From Novosphingobium subterraneum (GTDB lineage: Bacteria; Pseudomonadota; Alphaproteobacteria; Sphingomonadales; Sphingomonadaceae), in NCBI RefSeq assembly GCF_000807925.1, contig NZ_JRVC01000009.1, positions 62,001-126,000 on the forward strand: a stretch of 64,000 nt of DNA, given 5' to 3'. Of this stretch, positions 42,295-51,255 are shown piece by piece (position 1 is the first letter of the stretch; each line of letters opens with the position of its first letter). Under the pieces are notes generated by a model. That model did no database searches. It saw only the letters and a program-made list of their open reading frames with translations, and was not told where the DNA came from. The position numbers were made by a program, and so were the translations under genes.

Positions 42295-42884
42295 CAGGCC
42301 GCCAGCGAATAGCGTGCGGAACCCGGAGCACGGCACATGCGCTTGTTGGCAGTCGTCTCCTCACCGTTGACGATGATGACGTCGGTCACGGTTATGCATT
42401 GGCGTCCCACCGCTCCGTTCGATGCCAGCTCATCATTGCGCGCGGTGACGGTCGAAGTGCCCGACACGTTCTCGCGGGTGTTCGACGTCCACGACGAGGT
42501 GCTGCCAACCTCTTCGCCCCGCGTCGCTTCAACCGTGGCTTCGGCTGCCTGCTTCTGCTCCTCGGGATCGAGACGGCAGGCAATCGCGTTTGTCAGCGTG
42601 TCGGCGAACTCGGCCGAAGGGAAGAAGCTGCCGACACCTGCCGAACTTGCGGCCCGCCCCACGCCCTGTCCGATCAGCCCGCCAAGAATCGAAGACCCGG
42701 TACTCTTGCTCTTGCCCTTGGGGCAGCCGTCTGCGCTTTTTTGCGAGGACGACGAACTGCGCGGGATCGACGGAATGCTGAAGCCGCCGAACTGCGCCGA
42801 GGCCTGGCTACCGACCAGGGCCATGGCTGCGAGAGTCGCCGCAATACGGCAGGAAATGGCAAGAGGCTTTGGCGCGCGGCGCAT
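42294..42884 (-). CDS. Exported surface-antigen-like protein of unknown function
   Basis: A 196-residue secreted protein. The signal peptide ends SQASAQ; a Ser/Lys-rich segment (SSSSSQKSADGCPKGKSKS), a Gly-rich SSILGGLIGQGVGRAA stretch like the membrane-interacting glycine zipper of 17-kDa surface antigens, and a C-terminal domain with two Cys (RQCITV, KRMCRA) follow. The function is unknown. ATG 42884 is used; the frame continues to a TTG upstream. Coupled to the downstream ClpP-like gene. Confidence 0.68.
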   Translation of the reverse strand: MRRAPKPLAISCRIAATLAAMALVGSQASAQFGGFSIPSIPRSSSSSQKSADGCPKGKSKSTGSSILGGLIGQGVGRAASSAGVGSFFPSAEFADTLTNAIACRLDPEEQKQAAEATVEATRGEEVGSTSSWTSNTRENVSGTSTVTARNDELASNGAVGRQCITVTDVIIVNGEETTANKRMCRAPGSARYSLAA

Positions 42885-43017
42885 GACAGGTCTTTCCGGC
42901 AATGTGACTTGTGCGGCCCTTTAGGTGACCGGAGGCTAGCAAGGCTGTGATCTTCGTCAATCGCGGCGCGACAGGCTGATCACATCACCCACCTCAGATG
43001 CTACGCGCACCAACGCA

Positions 43018-43041
43018 AAAGGCCGCCCGGAGGCGGCCTTT
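43018..43041 (-). terminator. Terminator downstream of tRNA-Ala
   Basis: AAAGGCCGCC and GGCGGCCTTT are perfect arms. On the minus strand the hairpin ends in CCTTTTGC, 12 bases past the tRNA 3' end. Confidence 0.8.
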
Positions 43042-43052
43042 CAAGGAGGGGA

Positions 43053-43128
43053 TGGTGGAGCCTAGCGGGATCGAACCGCTGACCTCCTGCATGCCATGCA
43101 GGCGCTCTCCCAGCTGAGCTAAGGCCCC
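43053..43128 (-). tRNA. tRNA-Ala (GGC anticodon)
   Basis: On the minus strand a 76-base cloverleaf runs from GGGGCC to an encoded CCA. The D-arm is AGCTCAGCTGGGAGAGC; the anticodon stem CCTGC/GCAGG closes ATGGCAT, giving anticodon GGC; the T-arm is GCGGTTCGATCCCGC. Confidence 0.97.
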
Positions 43129-43253
43129 ATTTCCCATCAGGCTCGCCCTGGGAGGCGAACCGTTCCGGCGGTGTCTCTCGCCGGGAGCCGCGCCTCTAAG
43201 GGAGGTTGCCTTGGCTGGCAAGACGAAAAAATCGCCCCCGGAAATTTTTTGGA

Positions 43254-43271
43254 GCCGGTCCGAAAACCGGC
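43254..43271 (-). terminator. Hairpin after the FYDLN-protein gene
   Basis: GCCGGT-CCGAAA-ACCGGC lies 10 bases past the stop codon of the FYDLN gene. On the minus strand it is followed by CTCCAAAAAATTT, with a T6 run about 30 bases further. A terminator is probable but not textbook. Confidence 0.45.
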
Positions 43272-43281
43272 CCCGAAACCA

Positions 43282-43599
43282 TTACACTTCGTCGTCGTCG
43301 CCGTCGTGACCGGCAACGCCAAGATCATCGTCGCCGCCGAGATCGACGTCGTTGTCCGGCGAATCACCGTCCTCATCGATGTCGAGATCCTCGTCGGCCA
43401 GATCGACGTCAGGTGCGACATCAACCTTGTCCTTCTGGATCTCCTCGTACGGGATCGGCTGCTTCGATTTGAGCACCGGCTCGGCGGTCCAGGTGTACTT
43501 GCACTCGACGCAGGTGATCGGGTCGGCATTGCCCAGATCGTAAAAGCGAGTGCCGCACTTCGGACAGCTGTGCTTGGCGCCCCATTCCGGCTTGACCAT
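43282..43599 (-). CDS. FYDLN-acid family zinc-ribbon protein (TIGR02300)
   Basis: A 105-residue protein with an N-terminal zinc ribbon (CPKCGTRFYDLGNADPITC, then CVEC) giving C-x2-C...C-x2-C, and an extremely acidic tail rich in Asp from about residue 58 on. The family is named for the FYDLN(acid) signature, seen here as FYDLG. It is widely found next to aroA in alphaproteobacteria, divergent from it as here. The function is unknown. Confidence 0.92.
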   Translation of the reverse strand: MVKPEWGAKHSCPKCGTRFYDLGNADPITCVECKYTWTAEPVLKSKQPIPYEEIQKDKVDVAPDVDLADEDLDIDEDGDSPDNDVDLGGDDDLGVAGHDGDDDEV

Positions 43600-43773
43600 G
43601 AAACTTCCTCAAGACTGGCCCGGCAGGACAGAACATCGCCGGGCGGAGAACTGCACGCTTGATGGGTCCGCTCGTGCGCGGAATCAAGAGAGCGCGCGCC
43701 TTGCCATAGCGGCGCGCTGCTGTCAAAAGCCGCGCGCTTTATCAGCCCTCCCCGCTTCGAAAGTAGAGATTCC

Positions 43774-45120
43774 GTGTCCTCTCACGATCCGGCGCAGATG
43801 CGCCCCCGCCGCTTCACTGCCAACGGACCTCTCAGGGGCCGGATCCGCGTGCCCGGCGACAAGTCGATCAGCCACCGCTCGATCATGCTCGGCGCATTGG
43901 CCGTGGGCGAGACGCGAGTGACAGGGCTGCTCGAAGGCGAGGACGTGCTCTCGACCGCTGCTGCCATGCGCGCGATGGGTGCGACGATCGAGCGTGATGC
44001 CGATGGCATGTGGCACGTCCATGGCGTCGGCGTCGGCGGCCTGCTGCAGCCTCAGGCCGCGCTCGACATGGGCAATTCCGGCACCTCGACTCGCCTGCTC
44101 ATGGGCCTTGTCGCCACGCATCCGATCACCGCGACATTCGTGGGCGACGCATCGCTGTCCAAGCGCCCGATGGGGCGCGTGATCGATCCGCTCTCGACCA
44201 TGGGCGCGGAATTCACCGCGAGCCCCGGCGGCCGCCTGCCCCTCACGCTGCGCGGCATCTCGCCCGCAGTCCCGATCGAATACCGACTGCCAGTCGCCTC
44301 GGCGCAGGTGAAGAGCGCGATCCTTCTCGCAGGCCTCAACACCCCCGGCATCACCACGGTGATCGAGCCGATCCCCACGCGCGACCATTCCGAACGCATG
44401 CTGCGCGGCTTCGGCGCCGAGCTGACGGTCGACATCGCCGATGACGGCGCGCGCGTGATCAAGGTGCGGGGCGAGGCCGAGTTCAAGCCACAGGACATCG
44501 TCGTGCCCGGCGACCCCTCCTCAGCCGCGTTCTTCGTGGTCGCCGCGCTTCTGATCGAAGGCTCGGACCTCGTGGTCGAGAACGTCGGCCTCAACCCCAC
44601 GCGCGCTGCGCTGTTCGATGTGCTGCGCCTCATGGGCGGCAGCATCGAGGAGCTTGACCGTCGCGATGTCGGCGGCGAGCCCGTGGCTGACCTGCGCGTG
44701 CGGCATTCGCTGCTCTCCGGCATCGACGTCGATCCCGCCGTGGTGCCCAGCATGGTCGACGAATTCCCGATCCTGTTCGTCGCCGCTGCGCTGGCCAAGG
44801 GCCGCACGGTAACGACCGGTCTCGAGGAACTGCGCGTCAAGGAGAGCGACCGCATCAGCGCCATGCGCGCCGCACTGGAACTGGCCGGTGCTACCGTCAC
44901 CGAAACCGAGGACGGGCTGATCATAGATGGCACCGGCGGCGATCCGCTTCCCGGCACCGCGGAAGGTGCCAGCGTCGTCACCCACCTCGATCACCGCATT
45001 GCCATGTCGATGGCCATTGCCGGCATCGCCAGCAAGCGCGGCGTCGAGGTTGACGACACCCGCCCCATCGCCACCAGTTTCCCGGTCTTCGAAAGCCTGC
45101 TGGAGGGCGCGACGCGTTGA
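43774..45120 (+). CDS. aroA: 5-enolpyruvylshikimate-3-phosphate synthase
   Basis: Shikimate-pathway enzyme joining shikimate-3-phosphate and PEP, 448 residues. [82 protein letters not shown] and [11 protein letters not shown] are conserved. The overall pattern resembles class II (Agrobacterium-type) EPSP synthases. The start is GTG 43774; ATG 43798 is an alternative. The next gene overlaps its stop. Confidence 0.96.
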   Translation: MSSHDPAQMRPRRFTANGPLRGRIRVPGDKSISHRSIMLGALAVGETRVTGLLEGEDVLSTAAAMRAMGATIERDADGMWHVHGVGVGGLLQPQAALDMGNSGTSTRLLMGLVATHPITATFVGDASLSKRPMGRVIDPLSTMGAEFTASPGGRLPLTLRGISPAVPIEYRLPVASAQVKSAILLAGLNTPGITTVIEPIPTRDHSERMLRGFGAELTVDIADDGARVIKVRGEAEFKPQDIVVPGDPSSAAFFVVAALLIEGSDLVVENVGLNPTRAALFDVLRLMGGSIEELDRRDVGGEPVADLRVRHSLLSGIDVDPAVVPSMVDEFPILFVAAALAKGRTVTTGLEELRVKESDRISAMRAALELAGATVTETEDGLIIDGTGGDPLPGTAEGASVVTHLDHRIAMSMAIAGIASKRGVEVDDTRPIATSFPVFESLLEGATR

Positions 45121-45374
45121 CCAGTCACGATCTGGCCAACATCATCGGCTTCTGCGGCACCGCCTGCATTATCTTCGCCTACGGCTATGCCACCCGGCAG
45201 GACCGCCCCGACCCCCTCGTCCAGCACGGCGTCAACCTGCTCGGCGCGGTGCTGCTGACGATCTCGCTGCTGTTCAACATGAACCCCGCCTCGTTCGTGC
45301 TGGAGTTCTTCTGGGCGGCAATTGCGATATGGGGGCTGGTCAAGGCCTTCCGCAACCGGAGTTCCAACCCGTGA
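45117..45374 (+). CDS. Small CBU_0592-like membrane protein
   Basis: An 85-residue integral membrane protein with three hydrophobic segments (NIIGFCGTACIIFAYGYA, LLGAVLLTISLLFNM, FVLEFFWAAIAIWGLVKAF). It matches the short CBU_0592-type family commonly seen in this setting; function unknown. It begins with TTG 45117, overlapping the aroA stop, and its own stop overlaps the cmk GTG, so all three are translationally coupled. Confidence 0.82.
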   Translation: MTSHDLANIIGFCGTACIIFAYGYATRQDRPDPLVQHGVNLLGAVLLTISLLFNMNPASFVLEFFWAAIAIWGLVKAFRNRSSNP

Positions 45375-46000
45375 TCATCGCTGTCGACGGCCCGACCGCT
45401 TCGGGCAAGGGCACCATCGCCAGGGCGCTGGCCGCACATTACGGGTTGCCTCACCTCGATACCGGCCTGCTCTATCGCGCCGTGGGCCGACAGGTATTTC
45501 TGAGCGAAGGCAACCCGGATGACGCGGGCGCCGCCCTTGCTGCCTGCGCCTTCCCGGAAAGCCTGCTGGCTGACCCTGAACTGCGCAGCGAAGAGACCGG
45601 CGGTTACGCCAGCCGCGTGTCAGTCCACCCTGCCGTCCGCGCCGCGCTGCTCGAACGCCAGCAAGCCTTTGCCAACCAGCCCGGCGGCGCGGTCCTCGAC
45701 GGCCGCGACATCGCCACCGTCATCGCCCCCCACGCCGACGCCAAGCTCTTTGTCACCGCCAGCGTAAGCGCCCGCGCGATGCGCCGCTGGGTGGAAATGA
45801 AGCAGCTTGGCAAGGACGTGGAGCGCGCCGAGATCGAAGCCGACCTCGAAGCCCGGGACGAACGCGACCGCAACCGCGCCGAGGCTCCGCTTCGCCAGGC
45901 CGCAGGCACGGCGCTGCTCGATACATCAAATCTGACCAAGGAAATGGCAGTGGCGACAGCGATTGCGCTTGTCGAAAAACAGCTAGGGGAAAAGGCCTAG
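45371..46000 (+). CDS. cmk: Cytidylate kinase
   Basis: Phosphorylates CMP and dCMP, 209 residues. The P-loop is DGPTASGKGTIARALA, followed by LPHLDTGLLYRAVG (substrate binding), LDGRDIATVIAPHADAKLFV and the lid region with RDERDRNRAEAPLRQA. The start is GTG 45371, overlapping the upstream small gene. Normally rpsA follows cmk directly; here a class III cyclase gene on the other strand intervenes and overlaps the cmk end by 4 bases. Confidence 0.95.
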   Translation: MIIAVDGPTASGKGTIARALAAHYGLPHLDTGLLYRAVGRQVFLSEGNPDDAGAALAACAFPESLLADPELRSEETGGYASRVSVHPAVRAALLERQQAFANQPGGAVLDGRDIATVIAPHADAKLFVTASVSARAMRRWVEMKQLGKDVERAEIEADLEARDERDRNRAEAPLRQAAGTALLDTSNLTKEMAVATAIALVEKQLGEKA

Positions 46001-47283
46001 GCCGCAGCTGGACGCATCTTCAGATCGGCCTCTTCGACCACCGCTTGAAAAACGCAGGTCTCGCCGATTCCTTTCAACGTCATCATCATGGGCGGACCAA
46101 ACGCGCCACGGTCATTTGCGCGCAGCCATGTGCTTTCCGAGATCGCGATCCCATTTGCCGCCGCGGTCCCTTCGAGGCGTGCTGCAATGTTCACCGTGTC
46201 GCCCCAATAATCGTATGCCATGCGGGTCGCGCCGATCACGCCGCCAACCACAGGTCCGGAGTGGATGCCGGCTCGCAGGCCTACTTCATCGACGCCGGCA
46301 ACGCGCTTGAGCTCCTCGACACCGGAGAGCACCGCGCGTGCAAACGCGATGGCGGCATCGGCACTGTTACCGCTCGGTATGTTCCCGCCGGCGATCGCGA
46401 GGTAGGCATCGCCCACCGTCTTGACCTTTTCGACTCCAAACTCGCGGGCGCAGGCGTCAGCATGATTGAAGAAGCTGTTGAGCAACTCCACCAGATGGCC
46501 CGGCGAAACCCGCTTCGTCAGCTTCGAGAAACCGACCATGTCGATGAAGATCACGCTGGCATCGGCGTACGAATCCGCAACCATCTGCCCTGTCCGTATC
46601 CGCTCCACCGCCGTGGTGGGCAGCATGTTGAGCACCAGCTCCTCGTTGCGGGCACGCTCTGCGTCCAGCGAATCCGCCAGCATGAAGGCAGCGCGGCTCG
46701 TCCGTCCTACCGCCAGATTTATCGCCGCCATGACCAGGGCTCCACTCAAGTAGCTCAGCAAGGCATAGACCACCGCGGCATCGACAGACTGTTCCGGAAT
46801 GACTTGACCCAGCCAGCCAAGAAGGTCGCATCCAAGCCATCCCAGAAAAAGGTGCGGACGGCCGGCCAGAGTCACTGCCGCAAATGCCGTGATCGCCAGC
46901 CTGTTGATGACGCCGACGGCGTGAAGGTTGGTATGGATGTGCAGCAGATGGTCGAACAGAACGAAATTGATCCGCGCCACGATCAGCGAAATCACCAGCA
47001 GGGCGGTGAAATCGACCATCGGATGACGGACGTAGTCCTGCCAGAATGTGGCGCCGATATAGGCCCCGATGCACATCAGGCCGATGCCCAGCCAGAAGGC
47101 CAGACGCGCATTCTCGACCGGATCGAGATAGAGCGGATTGATGACGGAATAGGCCAGCATCACTGCCATGAACAGGACAGCGTAAAGCCGGACGAACGGC
47201 GTCCGCAAAGTACGCGCCGTCTCGTTGTAGCGGGCTTCGGTCGCCGCGTCATGGAACGTGCTGAACACCCCGGGCTGCTCCAT
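45997..47283 (-). CDS. Membrane-bound class III adenylate/guanylate cyclase
   Basis: A 428-residue cyclase. Residues about 25-190 hold roughly six membrane helices, then a linker (ARNEELVLNMLPTTAVERI) and a catalytic domain. Metal-binding Asp residues are in VIFIDMVGFSKLTK and VGDAYLAIAGG; the substrate-specifying Lys is in VEKVKTVGDAY; MAYDYWGDTVNIAARLEG carries Asp, Asn and Arg expected in an active adenylate cyclase. GTP use cannot be excluded. It lies between cmk and rpsA on the opposite strand, an uncommon placement, and shares its promoter region with the rpsA leader. Confidence 0.9.
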   Translation of the reverse strand: MEQPGVFSTFHDAATEARYNETARTLRTPFVRLYAVLFMAVMLAYSVINPLYLDPVENARLAFWLGIGLMCIGAYIGATFWQDYVRHPMVDFTALLVISLIVARINFVLFDHLLHIHTNLHAVGVINRLAITAFAAVTLAGRPHLFLGWLGCDLLGWLGQVIPEQSVDAAVVYALLSYLSGALVMAAINLAVGRTSRAAFMLADSLDAERARNEELVLNMLPTTAVERIRTGQMVADSYADASVIFIDMVGFSKLTKRVSPGHLVELLNSFFNHADACAREFGVEKVKTVGDAYLAIAGGNIPSGNSADAAIAFARAVLSGVEELKRVAGVDEVGLRAGIHSGPVVGGVIGATRMAYDYWGDTVNIAARLEGTAAANGIAISESTWLRANDRGAFGPPMMMTLKGIGETCVFQAVVEEADLKMRPAAA

Positions 47284-47399
47284 CGCGGATCTCCTTGAAG
47301 ATGCAGACTATCACGAGAAGTTTAACAGGTTCTGCGAACGGCCACACGATATCTTGAATACCCCATTTTCCTTGCTTTTCTCGGGCCATGAGCCTAAGC

Positions 47400-47560
47400 G
47401 CCGCCCGTCCGCGCAGGTCTTTGCCTGAGCGGGTGCCTTCGGCAGCATTCGGCTCCGGGGGCGGTTCGGCCCTTTTTGGCCCACGGCCCGCATGGGGCGG
47501 TACGTGGAGGAAAGACCGGCGGAAACAACCGCCTGGCCGGAATACCTAGAAACAGGAAGC
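47400..47560 (+). promoter_or_regulatory. Structured rpsA leader
   Basis: The 284-base gap before rpsA contains several hairpins: CCGC-G-CAGG with CCTG-A-GCGG (about 47,414-47,442), GGCC-CTTTTT-GGCC, and GGCGG-AAACAA-CCGCC about 40 bases before the start codon. Ribosomal protein S1 represses its own translation in other bacteria, so an autoregulatory leader is plausible. I see no known Rfam motif, and promoter boxes are unclear. Confidence 0.4.
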
Positions 47561-47567
47561 TTTGATA

Positions 47568-49274
47568 ATGGCTACCAACCCGTCGCGCGACGATTTCGCC
47601 GCGCTGCTTGACGAATCGCTTGGCGGAGCCGCCAACGGTGGCTTCGAAGGCCGCGTCGTCAAGGGCACCATCACCGCCATCGAAAACGACAAGGCCGTCA
47701 TCGACGTGGGCCTGAAGAGCGAGGGCCGCGTTGCCCTGCGCGAATTCGCTGCCCCCGGCCAGGCGCACGGCCTCAAGGTCGGCGACGAAGTCGAAGTCTA
47801 CGTCGACCGCGTAGAGAACGCCGATGGCGAAGCCATGCTGTCGCGTGACCGCGCCCGCCGCGAAGCCGCGTGGGACAAGCTCGAGAATGAATTCGGCGAA
47901 GGCAAGCGCGTTGAAGGCGTGATCTTCGGCCGCGTGAAGGGCGGCTTCACCGTCGACCTCGACGGCGCCGTTGCCTTCCTCCCCGGCTCGCAGGTCGACA
48001 TCCGCCCGGTCCGCGACGTGACCCCGCTGATGGACATGCCGCAGCCGTTCCAGATCCTCAAGATGGACCGCCGCCGCGGCAACATCGTCGTCTCGCGCCG
48101 TGCGGTGCTGGAAGAAACCCGCGCCGAACAGCGCTCGGGCCTGATCCAGAACCTCAAGGAAGGCCAGATCATCGACGGCGTCGTCAAGAACATCACAGAT
48201 TACGGTGCGTTCGTGGACCTCGGCGGCATCGACGGCCTGCTCCATGTCACCGACATGAGCTACAAGCGCGTCAACCACCCGTCGGAAGTCATCGCCATTG
48301 GCGATACCGTCAAGGTGCAGATCATCCGCATCAATCAGGATACGCAGCGCATCAGCCTCGGCATGAAGCAGCTTGAAAGCGATCCGTGGGATGGCGTTGC
48401 CGCCAAGTACCCGGTCGGCGCGAAGCTCTCGGGCACTGTCACCAACATCACCGAATACGGTGCGTTCGTGGAACTCGAAGCCGGCATCGAAGGCCTCGTC
48501 CACGTTTCGGAAATGTCCTGGACCAAGAAGAACGTCCACCCCGGCAAGATCGTCTCGACCTCGCAGGAAGTCGACGTGCTGGTTCTGGAAGTCGACAGCG
48601 ACAAGCGCCGCATCAGCCTCGGCCTCAAGCAGGCCCAGCAGAACCCCTGGGAAGCCTTCGCCGAAAAGCACCCGGTCGGTTCGACCGTGGAAGGCGAAGT
48701 CAAGAACGCGACCGAATTCGGCCTGTTCATCGGCCTCGATGGCGACGTGGACGGCATGGTCCACATGTCCGACATCGCCTGGGGCATCTCGGGCGAAGAC
48801 GCGCTGGCTCTGCACCGCAAGGGCGAGCAGGTTTCGGCCGTGGTTCTCGATGTCGACGTCGAGAAGGAACGCATCAGCCTCGGCATGAAGCAGCTTGAAA
48901 AGGGCGCTCCGGCTGCTGGTGGCGTTTCGGCTGCTGGCGCTGGCTCGCTGCGTCGCGGCGAAGTCGTCACCGTCACCGTTCTCGAAGTCCGCGACGGCGG
49001 CCTCGAAGTGCAGGCTGGCGAAGACGGCGCAACCGGCTTCATCAAGCGCTCGGATCTGGGCCGCGACCGTGACGAACAGCGTCCGGACCGCTTCCAGGTC
49101 GGCCAGAAGCTCGACGCCATGGTCACCGGCTTCGATCGTTCGAAGAAGCCGAACTTCTCGGTCAAGGCCCGCCAGCTGGCCGAAGAGAAGGAAGCCGTGG
49201 AACAGTATGGCTCGTCGGATGCCGGCGCATCGCTGGGCGACATCCTCGGCGCCGCTCTGAAGGCGAAGCAGTAA
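47568..49274 (+). CDS. rpsA: 30S ribosomal protein S1
   Basis: A 568-residue RNA-binding protein that loads mRNA on the 30S subunit. Six S1 OB-fold repeats are visible, for example VVKNITDYGAFVDLGGIDGL, VTNITEYGAFVELEAGIEGL and VKNATEFGLFIGLDGDVDGM, each followed by a V-H-x-S/T-D/E-M block. Length is normal for proteobacterial S1. ATG 47568 (MATNPSRDDF) is preceded by CAGGAAGC. A strong terminator follows. Confidence 0.97.
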   Translation: MATNPSRDDFAALLDESLGGAANGGFEGRVVKGTITAIENDKAVIDVGLKSEGRVALREFAAPGQAHGLKVGDEVEVYVDRVENADGEAMLSRDRARREAAWDKLENEFGEGKRVEGVIFGRVKGGFTVDLDGAVAFLPGSQVDIRPVRDVTPLMDMPQPFQILKMDRRRGNIVVSRRAVLEETRAEQRSGLIQNLKEGQIIDGVVKNITDYGAFVDLGGIDGLLHVTDMSYKRVNHPSEVIAIGDTVKVQIIRINQDTQRISLGMKQLESDPWDGVAAKYPVGAKLSGTVTNITEYGAFVELEAGIEGLVHVSEMSWTKKNVHPGKIVSTSQEVDVLVLEVDSDKRRISLGLKQAQQNPWEAFAEKHPVGSTVEGEVKNATEFGLFIGLDGDVDGMVHMSDIAWGISGEDALALHRKGEQVSAVVLDVDVEKERISLGMKQLEKGAPAAGGVSAAGAGSLRRGEVVTVTVLEVRDGGLEVQAGEDGATGFIKRSDLGRDRDEQRPDRFQVGQKLDAMVTGFDRSKKPNFSVKARQLAEEKEAVEQYGSSDAGASLGDILGAALKAKQ

Positions 49275-49291
49275 GCGCGACCGAAGGTTGC

Positions 49292-49311
49292 GCCCCCGCG
49301 AAGGCGGGGGC
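49292..49311. repeat. GC-rich extragenic hairpin
   Basis: GCCCCCGCGAAGGCGGGGGC is a near-perfect palindrome just past the rpsA stop. This motif type is a frequent extragenic element in sphingomonads. It may act with the terminator downstream. Confidence 0.6.
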
Positions 49312-49350
49312 CTCCCTCGGCCAAGCGCTGCGCTTCCTCGAAGCGAGCAA

Positions 49351-49394
49351 AAAGCAAAAGCCCGTCCGGAGAAATCCGGGCGGGCTTTTGCTTT
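49351..49394. terminator. Strong bidirectional terminator after rpsA
   Basis: AAAGCAAAAGCCCG and CGGGCTTTTGCTTT form a long stem with a GAAA-containing loop, A/T-rich at both ends, so it works as a hairpin with a T-run on either strand. Confidence 0.9.
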
Positions 49395-49422
49395 GTCCGG
49401 AACGCGGCGCTAAGCTGCAGCC

Positions 49423-50187
49423 ATGACGCTAAAGATCCACCAATTCCCCTGCCTGTCCGACAACTACGGCTTCCTCGTCCACGATCCGGCAAGCGGCGAA
49501 ACCGCGTGCATCGACACGCCCGACGCGCCAGCCTACCTGCGCGAGGCCGAGGCGAAGGGCTGGCGCATCACTCAGATCTGGAACACGCACTGGCACCCCG
49601 ACCATGCCGGCGGCAACGAGGCGATCAAGTCGGCCACCGGCTGCACCGTCATCGCCCCCGAAGATGACGCCGGAAAGATCGCCGCCGTGGACCGCACTGT
49701 GGCTCAAGGCGACACCGTGCAACTCGGCAGCTTTGATGCGACGGTCATTGACGTTGGCGGTCACACCATGGGTCACTGCGCCTACCACTTGCCCACAGCT
49801 TCGGTGGCTTTTGTCGGTGACGCGCTTTTCCCGCTAGGGTGCGGGCGGATGTTCGAAGGCACCCCGCCGCAATTCTGGGCCAGCCTCTCGCGCCTCAAGG
49901 CCCTGCCGCCGGAAACCACGCTCTACAGCGCACACGAGTACACCCAGTCCAACGCCCGCTTTGCGCTCTTCGCCGATCCGGACAACGCAGCCCTCGCCGG
50001 CTATGCCCGAGGCGTGGATGAAAAGCGCTCGCGCGGCGAATGGACCGTGCCTACCACCCTCGCCGCAGAGCTCGCCGCCAACCCCTTCCTGCGCGCGGAC
50101 GACGCGGAGATGGCCTCGCGCTGGGGCGGATCATCGCCCGAAGAGACATTTGCCGCCCTGCGCAAGGCCAAGGACACTTTCCGCTGA
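49423..50187 (+). CDS. gloB: Hydroxyacylglutathione hydrolase (glyoxalase II)
   Basis: Hydrolyses S-lactoylglutathione in methylglyoxal detoxification, 254 residues. The metallo-beta-lactamase zinc motif is NTHWHPDHAGGNEAI; other ligands are in GGHTMGHCAYHL, FVGDALFPLGCGRMFEG and SAHEYTQSNARFAL. The C-terminal R-S-R-G-E-W block (KRSRGEWTVPTTLAAEL) is the glutathione-binding GloB domain. Monocistronic by position after the rpsA terminator. Confidence 0.95.
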   Translation: MTLKIHQFPCLSDNYGFLVHDPASGETACIDTPDAPAYLREAEAKGWRITQIWNTHWHPDHAGGNEAIKSATGCTVIAPEDDAGKIAAVDRTVAQGDTVQLGSFDATVIDVGGHTMGHCAYHLPTASVAFVGDALFPLGCGRMFEGTPPQFWASLSRLKALPPETTLYSAHEYTQSNARFALFADPDNAALAGYARGVDEKRSRGEWTVPTTLAAELAANPFLRADDAEMASRWGGSSPEETFAALRKAKDTFR

Positions 50188-50226
50188 CGCCGATCCTGCT
50201 AAAGCGATAGTTGACTTGGGGGTAGC

Positions 50227-51255
50227 ATGGCCGGCGAGAGAAAGATCATCCGCGTAACGTCGTTCGACGTGGCCGAGGCGGCGGGCGTCAGCCAGTCGAC
50301 CGTCAGCCGTGCCCTTGCCGGTGACACCTCGATCAGCGAACCCACCCGCCAGCGTGTCATGGAAGCCGCCCGCCGCCTGAACTATCAGGTCGACGAGAAC
50401 GCCGCTCGCCTGCGTCGGGGCCGCACCGGCACACTGGCCGTCGTGATGATCTGTCGCGAGGCGCAGGACCGCAAGGACATCAACCCCTTCTACTTCTCGC
50501 TGCTCGGCTCCACTTGCGCCGCCGCCTCGGCCAAGGGCTACGAAACCCTTGTCTCCTTCCAGGATGCGCCCGAGAACTTCTGGGGCCACTTTCAGGAGCG
50601 CCGCAAGGCCGACGGCATGATCGTGATCGGCACGACCACCAACACCAAGGCCTGGGACTATTTCCGCGACATGCCGGAAGGCACGCACTGGACTTGCTGG
50701 GGCTCGCCCGACAACGACATGCCATGGGTGCGCAGCGACAACCTCTCGGGCGCAACGCTCGCAACCCGCCATCTGCTGGTGCGCGGCTACCGCCAGATCG
50801 TCTGCATCGGCTCAGCCACCTCGCCCCAGCGCCAGTTCCAGGAGCGCTATGAAGGCTATGCCGAGGCAATGCGCTCGGCAGGCCTGGAACCTGTCCTGCA
50901 ACAGGTCGAAAGCGGCCTCGCCCGCGAAGAACAGGGCCGCCGCGCCGCGATTGCCCTGGCCGAGAGCGGCACCCCGTTCGACGCCATCTTCGCCGTCTGC
51001 GACGACATGGCCCTGGGCGCGCTCAAGGAACTGACCGCGCGCGGCTACGCTATCCCAGACCAGGTCGGCATCATCGGCTTCGACGGCATCCGCGCCGGCG
51101 CGTGGTCCACCCCGCCCCTCACCTCGATCGAACCGGACTTCCAGATGGCAGGGGCCCTGCTGGTCGAGCAACTCTTGGCGAAGATAAACGGCACCGGTGG
51201 GTCGGGACGGCGCGTACCGGTCAAGCTGGTGATCCGGGGATCGACACGGGCATGA
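50227..51255 (+). CDS. LacI-family transcriptional regulator
   Basis: A 342-residue regulator. The N-terminal LacI helix-turn-helix and hinge are VTSFDVAEAAGVSQSTVSRA and RLNYQVDENAARLRRG; a periplasmic-binding-protein-like effector domain follows (ADGMIVIGTT, GATLATRHLLVRGY, FAVCDDMALGALKEL, VGIIGFDGI). No sugar transport or catabolic gene is adjacent, so its target is unknown. The small membrane-protein gene begins on its stop codon. Confidence 0.93.
   Translation: MAGERKIIRVTSFDVAEAAGVSQSTVSRALAGDTSISEPTRQRVMEAARRLNYQVDENAARLRRGRTGTLAVVMICREAQDRKDINPFYFSLLGSTCAAASAKGYETLVSFQDAPENFWGHFQERRKADGMIVIGTTTNTKAWDYFRDMPEGTHWTCWGSPDNDMPWVRSDNLSGATLATRHLLVRGYRQIVCIGSATSPQRQFQERYEGYAEAMRSAGLEPVLQQVESGLAREEQGRRAAIALAESGTPFDAIFAVCDDMALGALKELTARGYAIPDQVGIIGFDGIRAGAWSTPPLTSIEPDFQMAGALLVEQLLAKINGTGGSGRRVPVKLVIRGSTRA

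Noticed and set aside
47394..48815. 473-residue minus-strand frame opposite rpsA
   Set aside because: Antisense to the repeated S1 domains; its repetitive Asp/Val/His content is the mirror of the S1 repeats.
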